Source: Streptomyces sp. NBC_01485
GTDB lineage: Bacteria; Actinomycetota; Actinomycetes; Streptomycetales; Streptomycetaceae
Assembly (NCBI RefSeq): GCF_036227125.1
Contig: NZ_CP109435.1
Coordinates: forward strand, 6,324,001 to 6,388,000
Reading direction: 5' to 3'
Length of the DNA stretch: 64,000 nt
Program-made: the position numbers and the translations under genes
Notes under the pieces: generated by a model
Databases searched by the model: none
Told to the model about the DNA's origin: nothing
What the model saw: the letters and a program-made list of their open reading frames with translations, nothing else
Part shown: positions 8,976 through 17,212 of the stretch, one piece after another
How the letters are laid out: every line of letters starts with the position of its first letter
How positions within the stretch are numbered: the stretch's first letter is position 1

Positions 8976-10153
8976 CTGTCTCTGCCTATGACTCCTTCGC
9001 GGAGTTGCCCGCCCATGACTGGGACACGCTCACGGTCGGTGCCAACATCTATTCCACCAGCGGATTCGCGGGAGTGCGCGAGGAGGCGCTGCCACCCGAG
9101 GCGCACGCCCGCTACCTGCTGGCACACGACAGCGACGGCACCCCGGTCGCGAATCTGGAGGTGTACTCCTTCACCGACGTGCCGCACGATCTTTACAACC
9201 CCGGAGACCTGCTGGGCGAGGTGATCAGTGACGAGCGAGCAGCCCACCTGAACGCGAGGCCGATATCCGTCGCGGCGGGTTGGTCGGAGTTTCGCGGACA
9301 GGTGCCCGGGCACGTGAACGCCTCGGTTGAGCAGCGGGAGTCGGCCCTCGGCCGCCTCACTGCGGAAGCATTGCGGCTGGCCGGGCAGGCGGGCTCGAGC
9401 GTGCTGGCCTACTGCTACCTACCGCTGGAGACGGCACGCGAGTTGGTGAAGGCGCACGCCTCGGACGGAGCGGTACTGCTCCTGCACAACGTCGAGACCA
9501 GCATCCCGATCGGCCTGTGGGCGGACTTCGACGACTACGTCGCCTGGCTGCCCGCCGGCCGACGGCAGCGCGTTCGCCGCGAGTTGCGCAGATTCCGGGA
9601 GAGCGGGCGTGTCGTGACCGAGCTGACGCTGCCAGAGGTGGCCAAGGAGATCGCGCCGCTGAACCGCGCACTCATGCAGAAGTACGGACACAGCACCTAC
9701 GACGAGGAGCGCGCGGTGGCCGTCTTCGATCGGCAGAGCCGTTTCCTCGGCGATGAAAGCTCGGTGCTGCTCAGCAAAGAGAACGACAAGACTGTCGGTT
9801 TTCTGCTGCGCTACCGGCAGCACGACATGCTGTACGCCCGAGCCGCCGGGTTCGACTACTCGGTGCCCAACGCCGACGATTACTACAACTTGATGTTCTA
9901 CCACCAGATCGCAGCCGGTGTGGGCCGCAGCGTCCGCAACATTCACCTGGGCATCAACACTTTTGAGGCCAAGATGCGCCGAGGAGCCCAACCCACCCCG
10001 CTCTACAGCGTGTTCGTCGGCGTGGACCGGCCGCTGGAGGCACAGGACAGTGTCGTGCGCGAGTACAACCGGACCCGAGCGGCGGCTTTCGTAACCAAGC
10101 ACGACAAATACGTGGTGGGTGGCATCAACACCGACGACTGGCTCCTGGACTGA
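8972..10153 (+). CDS. GNAT/FemX-like (BioF2-type) acyltransferase coupled to the NRPS
   Basis: A 393-aa protein whose ATG overlaps the NRPS stop (ATGA), so the two are translated together. The C-terminal half resembles peptidoglycan-bridge/FemX-like GNAT proteins: a WLPAGRRQRVRRELRRF helix, then MQKYGHSTYDE, a VLLSKENDKTVGFLLRYR strand, and NIHLGINTFEAKMRRGA. This family moves acyl or aminoacyl groups from CoA, tRNA or carrier-bound donors to amines. Placed at the end of an NRPS operon without a thioesterase domain, it is a candidate for peptide release onto an amine or for adding an aminoacyl unit; that is inference. A paralogue is cut at the left window edge. Confidence 0.75.
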   Translation: MTVSAYDSFAELPAHDWDTLTVGANIYSTSGFAGVREEALPPEAHARYLLAHDSDGTPVANLEVYSFTDVPHDLYNPGDLLGEVISDERAAHLNARPISVAAGWSEFRGQVPGHVNASVEQRESALGRLTAEALRLAGQAGSSVLAYCYLPLETARELVKAHASDGAVLLLHNVETSIPIGLWADFDDYVAWLPAGRRQRVRRELRRFRESGRVVTELTLPEVAKEIAPLNRALMQKYGHSTYDEERAVAVFDRQSRFLGDESSVLLSKENDKTVGFLLRYRQHDMLYARAAGFDYSVPNADDYYNLMFYHQIAAGVGRSVRNIHLGINTFEAKMRRGAQPTPLYSVFVGVDRPLEAQDSVVREYNRTRAAAFVTKHDKYVVGGINTDDWLLD

Positions 10154-10167
10154 CCTCGTGCGGGTCC

Positions 10168-10199
10168 GCGGACCGCGGTGTCCTCACCTCGCGGTCCGC
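10168..10199. terminator. Convergent terminator between NRPS operon and SARP gene
   Basis: A perfect 10-bp inverted repeat (GCGGACCGCG / CGCGGTCCGC) with a 12-base loop, 15 bases after the acyltransferase stop and 40 bases before the stop of the facing SARP gene. There is no T-run, which is usual in Streptomyces. It can serve both strands. Confidence 0.75.
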
Positions 10200-10238
10200 C
10201 GTTTCCCACCCACTGAAGTCGTCCTGGAACCGTGGCCG

Positions 10239-12068
10239 TCAGGCGGAGCACGTGGTCGGCGCGCTGCTCTGCCGCGCCGCGAGCGGGCGCACCCCAGGCT
10301 CCCACTCGTAGGAGAACCGGCCGTTCACGCACAGGGGCCGTGCACGCAGCAGGTAGCTCTCCGCCAGCTCCTCCAGCAGATCCTCGGCCCGCTGGTCGCT
10401 GATCCCCAGGGCCGCGGCGGCAAGCGCCGGCGTGAGCCGATCGGGGACGCCGGGAGACAACAGCGCGTACGCCAGGGACCGCGACTCGGCGGGCAGCGTC
10501 GCGAGCGTCCGGTCGAATCCGGCCCGCACGCCCAGCGGATCGCTGTCGGCGCCCCCGGACGCGAGGACCCAGGCAGCGGCCTGACGGGCCGTCCAGTGCG
10601 GGCGGCGGCGCAACTGCGAAGCGACCGCGAAGAGCGCGCCCGGCAGCCCCCGGCACAACCCGGCCAGCTGTCGCAGCCCCTCCGGGTCCATGGTGGTCCG
10701 GTGGCTCGGCACGGAGGATGCCAGCAGGTGCAGACAGTCGTCGAAGGGCAGTCCCGCCAGTTCGACGTGGACCGCCGATGATGACACGAACAGCCGCCGT
10801 CGGCTGCCGATCACCACGCCGCAGCCGCCGCCAGACGGCAGCAGCGGCGTCAAGTCCCGTACGTCGCACACGTCGTCGAGCACCACCAGGACGCGCAGGT
10901 CGGCGGTCCAGCTACGGAACAGCAGGCTCAGGTCGGTCGTGCCCAGTCGCAACTGCTCCTCCGTCGCGCCGAGTCCACGCAGGAACGAGCGGAGGATCTC
11001 GGCGGGCCGCACCCGCCGGCCGGCGCCGTCGCGGAGACGCGCGTAGAGCCTTCCGTCCGGGTAGTGACCACTCACCTGATGCGCGGCATGCAGGCACAGC
11101 TCGCTCTTCCCCGTGCCGGGAACGCCCCCCACGATCACGAGCGGCCGGTCCGCCCGCGCCCGGCCGGCCAGCACCGCGGTGATGCGCGCCAGCTGCCCGG
11201 CGCGTCCGATCAGACGCTCGCGCGGGGCAGGCAGATGGCAAGGCGCCCGGGCGGCGGTCACGGCCGTGAGCCGTCCGGCGGGACGCAGCAGCTGCTCGTC
11301 CGATGCGAGCATGGCCGTGTGCAGGGCCTGGAGTTCGGGGGAAGGGTCGAGACCCAGCTCGGTGGCGATCCGCTCGCGTGCCCGCTGGTAGACCTGGAGC
11401 GCCTCCGCCCGCCGGTCCATGCGGTAGAGAGCCGTCATCAGATTGCGCTGGGCCCACTCGTTCGTGGGTTCCCGCCCTGCCATCGAGGTGAGTTCGCCGA
11501 GCACCTCGTGGTGCCGGCCGAGGTGCAGGTCGGCTTCGATCCGCAGGTGGTGTGCGCTGGTACGCAACTCCTTCAGGCGGACCGCCTCGGCCTGCAGCGC
11601 GGGCCCCTTGCGTACGTCCACCAGGGCATCGTCCCGCCACAGCTGCAGCGCCGCGGTGGCCGTGTCACGGGCCTGTGCGAAGTCATCGTCACGGAACTCC
11701 GCACGGGCACGGGCGAGCAGCGGCTCGCACCGGAAGACGTCCACGTGGTCGGCGGGCAGCGACAGCTGGTAGCCGCCGTCGACCGTGCCCAGCAGCGGGC
11801 CGGCCGCCCGTACCGCGCCGCCGCTCCTGGGGTTGCCGAGGGAGAACCGCTTCCTGAGCTGGTACACGTACGTCTGCAGCGCGGTGTGCGCGCTGGCCGG
11901 CGGGTCGTTGTCCCACAGCTCGTCCATGAGTTGCCCGAAGGGCACCACCCGGCCGGCGTTCAGCACGAGCAGTGCCAGTGTCTGACGTACTTTCTGGGCG
12001 GCCGGCGCCAGGTCGACGCGGTGATCGTCCCCGTAGGCCTGGAGCGGCCCGAGAAGGTTGACTCGCAT
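10239..12068 (-). CDS. SARP/AfsR-family transcriptional regulator with NB-ARC ATPase domain
   Basis: A 609-aa regulator. The N-terminal OmpR-like winged helix (NLLGPLQAYG; LLVLNAGRVVPFGQLMDELW; LQTYVYQLRKRF) and the bacterial transcriptional activation domain (about 100-250) define SARPs. A NB-ARC/AAA part follows with a P-loop (GGVPGTGKSELC) and the LVVLDDV Walker B region. It ends before any long TPR array, so it is a medium-size AfsR-type protein. SARPs bind heptameric direct repeats near -35 and activate specialised-metabolism operons. It sits between the NRPS and deazapurine operons and is the best candidate for pathway-specific activator. The start at 12068 has AGGGCG about 8 bases upstream. 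Confidence 0.9.
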   Translation of the reverse strand: MRVNLLGPLQAYGDDHRVDLAPAAQKVRQTLALLVLNAGRVVPFGQLMDELWDNDPPASAHTALQTYVYQLRKRFSLGNPRSGGAVRAAGPLLGTVDGGYQLSLPADHVDVFRCEPLLARARAEFRDDDFAQARDTATAALQLWRDDALVDVRKGPALQAEAVRLKELRTSAHHLRIEADLHLGRHHEVLGELTSMAGREPTNEWAQRNLMTALYRMDRRAEALQVYQRARERIATELGLDPSPELQALHTAMLASDEQLLRPAGRLTAVTAARAPCHLPAPRERLIGRAGQLARITAVLAGRARADRPLVIVGGVPGTGKSELCLHAAHQVSGHYPDGRLYARLRDGAGRRVRPAEILRSFLRGLGATEEQLRLGTTDLSLLFRSWTADLRVLVVLDDVCDVRDLTPLLPSGGGCGVVIGSRRRLFVSSSAVHVELAGLPFDDCLHLLASSVPSHRTTMDPEGLRQLAGLCRGLPGALFAVASQLRRRPHWTARQAAAWVLASGGADSDPLGVRAGFDRTLATLPAESRSLAYALLSPGVPDRLTPALAAAALGISDQRAEDLLEELAESYLLRARPLCVNGRFSYEWEPGVRPLAARQSSAPTTCSA

Positions 12069-12108
12069 GAAATTCGCCCTGCTTCATGTTCGTTCGGTCC
12101 CCATCGGA

Positions 12109-12170
12109 CCGGGCGGCGACGCCACCGTCAGACCCGACCGCTCGGGCCGGGCGGAGGCGTCGCCGCCCGG
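12109..12170 (-). terminator. Large stem-loop ending the deazapurine operon
   Basis: A perfect 15-bp inverted repeat (12109-12123 with 12156-12170; CCGGGCGGCGACGCC and its complement) enclosing 32 bases that can form a smaller hairpin. It begins 3 bases after the oxygenase stop and ends 41 bases before the SARP start, so it separates the que-like operon from the regulator on the same strand. Confidence 0.8.
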
Positions 12171-12172
12171 TG

Positions 12173-13198
12173 TCAGGAAAACCTGGATTCGGCTGCCGCG
12201 GCCAGGGTCGGGTGGTGTCGGGCCACGATGTCGGGGAAGGAGCGGATCAGCCCCTTCATGACGTTGTCGCCGTAGAGGGCGAACAGTGGGTTGTCGGCGT
12301 CGTCGATGACTCCGCCGGCGCCCTCGACATATGGGCTGGGCAGTGGCTGCATCGTGGCGTTCAGCCGGGGGTTGTAGAAGAAGGGAATGGAGTAACGGTT
12401 GACGCCCGGGGCGGGCCGGACCACCCGGTGGAGGGTGGCACGCACATAGCCCCTCGTCGCCACCTCCAGCAGCTCTCCCAGGTTGACCACGAACGCCCCC
12501 GGGATCACCGGGACCTCGGCGAACCGGCCATCCTCGACAGCGACTTGGAGACCGCCGTTGTCGTCCTGGACAAGCAGGGTGAGCAGCCCGAGATCGTTGT
12601 GAATGCCGGTCCCCTGGCCCGCGTCCGCGTCCTCGTCCGTCTGCGTGGGACCGGGGTAGTGCAGGAGTTTGAGGTGGATCTGCGGATCCGGGTCGACCAC
12701 GTCGTCCAGGAACCCGGCCGGGGCGTCGAGCGACTCGAGCATCAGCCGCAGCAGCCGATGTGACAGATCGGTCAGCCGGTCGATCCATGACTCGATGGCC
12801 GGGCGCAGCTCGGGCATCGCCTTGGGCCACTCGTTCGGGCCGATCAGGCACCGGTAGGCGGGTTCGCCGGGCGTGGACGTCCTCGCGGTCTGTTCCGGCC
12901 CGATGTCCAGTTGCTGGCGCTGGTCGGGGATGCCCTTGGTGTGTTCGCGGCCGAGCTCGGAGTAGCCGCGGAACAGCGGCGAGTCGAGGATGTTCAGCGC
13001 GAGCCGATCGGACTCGGGCAGGGCGAAGAACCGGCGGGCCAGCTCGAGCATGTCATCGGCGTCCTCGATACCGTGGCCGACGAGCTGGAAGAAGCCGACC
13101 TCGTGGATGGCCTTGCGCAACCGGTTCAGGAACTCAGCCCGGGTTTCTTCCGAACCGGCGACGTCACGGAGGTCGAGCACGGGGAAGCGGTCGGTCAT
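12173..13198 (-). CDS. Isopenicillin-N-synthase-like Fe(II)/2-oxoglutarate oxygenase
   Basis: A 341-aa member of the non-haem iron 2OG dioxygenase superfamily. The N-terminal DIOX_N part (PVLDLRDV; GFFQLVGHGI) is followed by a jelly roll with iron ligands His200 and Asp202 (HND) and His257 (TLHRVV). Arg268 (NRYSIPFF) holds the co-substrate carboxylate. These enzymes hydroxylate, desaturate or cyclise small molecules. The start ATG overlaps the stop of the QueC-like gene (ATGA), so the two are co-translated. In this cluster it is a tailoring enzyme for the peptide or the deazapurine; the substrate is unknown. Plant-hormone-type and ethylene-forming relatives cannot be excluded from motifs alone. 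Confidence 0.88.
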   Translation of the reverse strand: MTDRFPVLDLRDVAGSEETRAEFLNRLRKAIHEVGFFQLVGHGIEDADDMLELARRFFALPESDRLALNILDSPLFRGYSELGREHTKGIPDQRQQLDIGPEQTARTSTPGEPAYRCLIGPNEWPKAMPELRPAIESWIDRLTDLSHRLLRLMLESLDAPAGFLDDVVDPDPQIHLKLLHYPGPTQTDEDADAGQGTGIHNDLGLLTLLVQDDNGGLQVAVEDGRFAEVPVIPGAFVVNLGELLEVATRGYVRATLHRVVRPAPGVNRYSIPFFYNPRLNATMQPLPSPYVEGAGGVIDDADNPLFALYGDNVMKGLIRSFPDIVARHHPTLAAAAESRFS

Positions 13199-13884
13199 GG
13201 CAGCTCCTTCGAATCGCTGGTCTGGTAGATCGTGGGGTCGGTCACGCCGGCGTCCCGGAACGCCTCCTGCCGCTCGCTGCAGGCGGCGCACCGTCCGCAT
13301 TGCAGCGCGTCGCCACGAAAGCAGCTCCAGGTCTCGGTCCAGGGGACGCCGAGTTCCTCGCCGAGCGACACCACGTCGCTCTTGCGCAGCTTGACCAGCG
13401 GCGCTGTCAGGGTCAGATCGGGGTGCGCGTATCCGCGGGTCGCGATCTTCTCCATGGTGAGGAAGGAATCGATGAACTCGGCATTGCTGTCGGGCGCGGC
13501 CTGCAGATCGTCGACCACCCCGACGGCCACCGCTTCCGCCTTCTCGGCGACAGCGACCGCGAAGGCGACGGACAGCAGAAGGGCATTGCGGTTGGGTACG
13601 ACGTTCGGGCTCCCGCCGGACGACCCACTCTTGTGATCCGGCACGTCGACGCTCGGGTCGGTGAGCGAGGAGCCGCTCAGGAGCCTGCCGACCGGACTGA
13701 GATCGACGACGTTGTGCGGCACCCCGAGCGATCGAGCCGCCTTCGCGGCGAACTCGTGCTCGACGAGATGACGCTGGCCGTAGTTCACGGACAGCAGGCT
13801 GAGTGTGTGTCCTTGCGCATGGAGGTGGTAGGCCATGGTGACCGAGTCCAGGCCGCCGGACACGATTGCGACGGTTTTCGGCAT
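13195..13884 (-). CDS. queC: QueC-like 7-cyano-7-deazaguanine synthase
   Basis: A 229-aa N-type ATP pyrophosphatase. SGGLDS (9-14) is the PP-motif. Cys188, Cys196, Cys199 and Cys202 form the zinc site. VPNRNALLL matches the family's PGRN(A/M) region. QueC turns 7-carboxy-7-deazaguanine (CDG) plus ammonia and ATP, through the amide, into preQ0. The stretch usually reading DYSGYPDCRPEF is altered to DDLQAAPDSNAEF, so the substrate pocket differs from housekeeping QueC. It may stop at the amide or use another amine; this is inference. GGAAGG precedes the start. It is in one operon with QueD, QueE and FolE. Confidence 0.85.
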   Translation of the reverse strand: MPKTVAIVSGGLDSVTMAYHLHAQGHTLSLLSVNYGQRHLVEHEFAAKAARSLGVPHNVVDLSPVGRLLSGSSLTDPSVDVPDHKSGSSGGSPNVVPNRNALLLSVAFAVAVAEKAEAVAVGVVDDLQAAPDSNAEFIDSFLTMEKIATRGYAHPDLTLTAPLVKLRKSDVVSLGEELGVPWTETWSCFRGDALQCGRCAACSERQEAFRDAGVTDPTIYQTSDSKELP

Positions 13885-13986
13885 GAGTCGCCTTCCGACA
13901 GACTGAAATGGAGGAGGATCAGTACTTGAGGATCAAGGGCAGCGGTGTGCTGTGCACCGACACAGCGGCGGACGCGCGGGCGTCCG

Positions 13987-14967
13987 TCACGGCGTCGGCG
14001 TGGCCGGGACGAGCAGCCGGGTCGATCGGTGGCCCTTGCGGTAGGTCAGCTCGACCTCGGACTGCCGGCCGTCCAGTCGCGTAGTCACGGTTCGCTCCTC
14101 GCTCCAACCGACCAAGCGGTACTCGTGTCCACCGAGGGCCACCAGCGGGTACAGGTGGTCTCGGGGAGATCGGATGGCAAGGCCCGTTCCGGTGTCGACG
14201 ATGCTGAAGGCGGCCTGCGGCTGCGGGCCGGTGAGCGAGCCGAGCTCCTCCACTTCCAGCAGGTGCGCCGGCGCCTCGAACGAACACCGGGCGGCTTCCC
14301 GCTCTCCGTCGGTCTCGGCCACGGTCGGCCGGTTGCACAGCACGTCCGAGCCGTTGAAGTAGTCGGCCCAGTCAGCCGGGAACAGTTGTGCAAGCTCCGG
14401 TGTGACGAGCACGTCCACGACGAGATGGACCCGGTGCTCGGTACCGAGGTTCTGGATCTGGTGCATGCGGCTGAAGTCACCGAACCAGAACTCACCGGGC
14501 TGCCACTGATGGGTCACTCCGTCAAGCACCAGTGTGGCTTTCTCGTCGGTGACGACCGGGATGTGCAACCGGGCCATACCCCAGTCCGGGGCGAACTTGG
14601 AGTCGCAATGGGGGTATCCGACGGTGTCGGGTCCAAGGTCCATGAATCGGGCCGCGAAGAGGGGTCCCGGAATCGAACGCAGGATCTCGCGCACGTACGG
14701 CATGTGGTCCAGCCACTCGGTGTCGGCGAACTCCTCACCACCGGGGCCGCCCGGGTCGGTACGTGTCTTGTCACCGCCGGGGCTGCGCACCGCGAGGCAG
14801 CGCCAGTCCTCTTCAGCCTGCCTTACCACGACCCCGTCGCGGTACACGCGCTGCTGGTCCCACAGATGGCTGCGCGCAGTCATCAGGTCGGCCACCAGCC
14901 GGTCGGCGTCCAGGTCGGGGAGGAGGCGAGCCGCTTCCGCAGGCGTCGAAGAGCCATTTGCGATCAT
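13987..14967 (-). CDS. Aspartyl/asparaginyl beta-hydroxylase-like dioxygenase
   Basis: A 326-aa Fe(II)/2OG enzyme with the family motif order: His120 and Asp122 (HCD), Arg133 and His135 in ARLHIPV, then WFGDFSRMHQIQN with His169, and Arg179 in HRVHLVVD. The family hydroxylates the beta carbon of Asp/Asn, and in biosynthetic clusters free or carrier-bound amino acids. The start ATG at 14967 is chosen because AAAGGAAA lies just upstream; an earlier in-frame start at 15054 lacks a site. It lies between folE and the queC-like gene, so it likely tailors the amino-acid part of the product. About 120 C-terminal residues after the jelly roll have no function I can assign. Confidence 0.85.
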   Translation of the reverse strand: MIANGSSTPAEAARLLPDLDADRLVADLMTARSHLWDQQRVYRDGVVVRQAEEDWRCLAVRSPGGDKTRTDPGGPGGEEFADTEWLDHMPYVREILRSIPGPLFAARFMDLGPDTVGYPHCDSKFAPDWGMARLHIPVVTDEKATLVLDGVTHQWQPGEFWFGDFSRMHQIQNLGTEHRVHLVVDVLVTPELAQLFPADWADYFNGSDVLCNRPTVAETDGEREAARCSFEAPAHLLEVEELGSLTGPQPQAAFSIVDTGTGLAIRSPRDHLYPLVALGGHEYRLVGWSEERTVTTRLDGRQSEVELTYRKGHRSTRLLVPATPTP

Positions 14968-15446
14968 CGTTTTCCTTTCATGTCGACCGGACCGGCGCAT
15001 GTGTGTCGAACAGAACGGCCTCTGTTCATAGCTCTCCGATCCGAATGCAGCCAATTGCTGTCAGGGCCGCCGGACCATGCGTCTGCGCATGAACGGGCAG
15101 CGCGATCTCCAAGGCACCCAGTGCGCAGCAGAACAGCAAGAGCGCAGCAAGAATCCAGTACGACCCAGCCGGAATGCGTTGCCGTCGGCCGTGCGCGTCG
15201 GCCGACACCAGAGCACAGGCCGGCGACCGTCGCGGTGCCGAGAAGGACGACGATCGGCACATGCGCCACCACCGCCGGAACCACGCCCGTCATACCGGCG
15301 CATCAGCCGGCCAGGCAGCAGCCAAGCGCGAGACCCGTCGTCCGTGATCGACCAGCCGGCCCTGCAGCGCTCCCGAGCCGTGCGATCCCGTCGCCGCGTC
15401 ACCTGGATCGCTCACTGCTTTCGCTTCCGGCGTCGGACGGCTCGTG
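14968..15446 (-). other. Gap inside the deazapurine operon; possible frameshifted membrane protein
   Basis: About 480 bases without a clear gene. On the minus strand one frame from 15293 starts with a hydrophobic helix (MTGVVPAVVAHVPIVVLLG). A second frame, open to 15026, contains another strong hydrophobic stretch (YWILAALLLFCCALGALEI). They would make a small two-helix membrane protein only if joined by a frameshift near 15175. No ribosome-binding site supports the 15293 start. I leave it as an unresolved remnant. Confidence 0.3.
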
Positions 15447-16037
15447 TCACGTCCGGAGCAGGTCGAACAGCTCGGCCCGGAGCCCGGAGCCCGTGCTGAA
15501 CTCCCCGCGATATGCGGTCGATGTCATCTGCGCGGCAGCCTTGATGCCGCGCATCGACATGCAAAGGTGCTCCCCCTTCGCTATGACCGCGACGTCCGGG
15601 GTCCCGCTCAGGTTGCTGATCTCGAGCGCGATCTGGTCCACGAGGCGCTCCTGGACCTGCAGCTTGTGCGCGTACTGGTGGGCGACCCTGGCGAACTTCG
15701 ACAGGCCGAGCAGTTGCCCTGTCGGGCGGTACGCGATCGTCACGGAGCAGTTGAACGGCAGGAGGTGATGCTCGCACAGCGACCAGACCTGAATGTCCGA
15801 GACGACTACGAGCTGATTCGTGCCGGTGGACTCGAACAGCGTGCCCAGCGAACCCGGGTCATAGTCGATGAACTCTCGCCACCAGCGAGCGAACCGCGCA
15901 GGTGTGTCGCGCAGTCCGTCGCGGTTCGGGTCCTCGCCGATCTCCACCAGCAGTTGGCGGGCGAGGGGGATCAGCGGATCCTCGGTCGTCGTCGAAGCCG
16001 ACGTGTCACCATCGAGGTCCAATTCCGTCACCGACAT
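15447..16037 (-). CDS. folE: GTP cyclohydrolase I
   Basis: A 196-aa enzyme converting GTP to 7,8-dihydroneopterin triphosphate, the first step towards preQ0 and folate. Zinc ligands are Cys88 and His91 in CEHHLLPF and Cys159 in GEHLCMSMRG. QERLVDQIA is the typical subunit motif. The length and motifs match type IA FolE, so it should be active. Clustered with queD, queE and a queC-like gene, it is a pathway-dedicated copy rather than the folate one. The gap to queD is 48 bases. Confidence 0.95.
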   Translation of the reverse strand: MSVTELDLDGDTSASTTTEDPLIPLARQLLVEIGEDPNRDGLRDTPARFARWWREFIDYDPGSLGTLFESTGTNQLVVVSDIQVWSLCEHHLLPFNCSVTIAYRPTGQLLGLSKFARVAHQYAHKLQVQERLVDQIALEISNLSGTPDVAVIAKGEHLCMSMRGIKAAAQMTSTAYRGEFSTGSGLRAELFDLLRT

Positions 16038-16085
16038 GCGGGCACCTTTCGTTTGGGCTTCGGCCGGGCTTCGGAGTAACTGACC

Positions 16086-16448
16086 TCACGGCCGGTACTC
16101 GGCCCAGGTCTTGGGAGTTTCCGATATACGCACGCAGGTCAACTCGGGAAATTCCGCCGACCATGTCTTGTAGACCCAGGCGGCCATGTTCTCAGCCGTC
16201 GGATTTCCGGTCATCACATCGTTCAGATGCCGATGATCAAGGTGGCTGTCCAGCCAGACCTTGAATGCGGACAACTCCCCGTAGTCTCGGACGAAGCCTA
16301 CGGGCAACAGATCCTTGTCGTCGGCTGCAAGCTCCAACTCGACCACATAGTTGTGCCCGTGCATGCGGGCACACTGATGTTCAGGAGCAAGACCAGCAAG
16401 CTGATGACTGGCCGAGAATTCAAATTTCTTCGTGATTCGAAATGACAT
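16086..16448 (-). CDS. queD: 6-carboxytetrahydropterin synthase
   Basis: A 120-aa protein of the PTPS/QueD family that turns dihydroneopterin triphosphate into 6-carboxy-5,6,7,8-tetrahydropterin. Zinc ligands are His15 (SASHQL), His30 and His32 (MHGHNY). Cys26 in HQCARMHGH is the catalytic cysteine of the QueD class, and LDHRHLND gives the Asp71/His72 pair. All key residues are present. It lies between queE and folE on the same strand with spacings of 37 and 48 bases. Confidence 0.95.
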   Translation of the reverse strand: MSFRITKKFEFSASHQLAGLAPEHQCARMHGHNYVVELELAADDKDLLPVGFVRDYGELSAFKVWLDSHLDHRHLNDVMTGNPTAENMAAWVYKTWSAEFPELTCVRISETPKTWAEYRP

Positions 16449-16485
16449 CGATCCGAGTTCCCTTCTCCTTTGGGCGTGCCGCTGA

Positions 16486-17199
16486 TCACACGCCGCGTTT
16501 GTCGTCCCACAACAACGTGTGCAGTCTGGTCGTCAGATTCCAGCCGCGCTTTACCACCGCGTCGGCCAACTCGCTCATGTGTTTTGTGACATCGTCGGCG
16601 GTACGCCCGATCGGCATGATCCACACCGAGGCCAGATCGAAGGCGGCAACCAGCTCGGCCACCTCGTCGAGATCGCGGGTGTTCTGGCAGACGAACTTGA
16701 ACGTGCTTCCCGGCAGTGCCGAGAGACTGGTGAGTGCGGCAGGGACGATCCTGCGCTTCAAGGCGTCGCCCGAGTGCGACAGCTTCGGCGAGACGTTGAA
16801 CCTGACGCCGGCGGCGATGAGTTCAGGGTGCGCGGCGTGCGTCCCGTTGGTCTCGATCTCGATCTCTCTACCGCGTCCGGTCAGCGCTGCCACCAGCGGA
16901 ATCAGTCGCTCCTGCTGACCCAGGGGCTCACCGCCGGAGATGACGATCAGCTCGGTGTCGAATGCGAGCAACTCTGCGACAACATCTGCGACCGGTCGGA
17001 GGTGCAGCTCCTTGCGCGGATCGTGGGCGACCCCGCTCTCACCGGCTCCGGTCCAGTCCCACGTGTAGGGCGTATCGCACCACGAGCACGACAGGTTGCA
17101 CCCGCCGAGTCGCAGGAACGCGCACCTGCGTCCCAGGGACCGACCCTCGCCCTGGACGGTCGGACCGAAGATTTCGTTGACTACGAGATCCTGCTCCAT
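16486..17199 (-). CDS. queE: 7-carboxy-7-deazaguanine synthase (radical SAM)
   Basis: A 237-aa radical SAM enzyme that rearranges 6-carboxytetrahydropterin to CDG. The cluster-binding cysteines are Cys34, Cys38 and Cys41 in CNLSCSWCDTPY (CX3CX2C). NEIFGPTVQGEG at the N-terminus is the QueE signature. SGGEPL and ETNGT are the SAM-binding stretches. The length is normal and all motifs are intact. It starts 13 bases after the methyltransferase stop. With FolE, QueD and the QueC-like enzyme it gives a full GTP-to-preQ0 (or CDG-amide) route. Confidence 0.95.
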   Translation of the reverse strand: MEQDLVVNEIFGPTVQGEGRSLGRRCAFLRLGGCNLSCSWCDTPYTWDWTGAGESGVAHDPRKELHLRPVADVVAELLAFDTELIVISGGEPLGQQERLIPLVAALTGRGREIEIETNGTHAAHPELIAAGVRFNVSPKLSHSGDALKRRIVPAALTSLSALPGSTFKFVCQNTRDLDEVAELVAAFDLASVWIMPIGRTADDVTKHMSELADAVVKRGWNLTTRLHTLLWDDKRGV

Positions 17200-17212
17200 G
17201 GCGCACCGTTTC

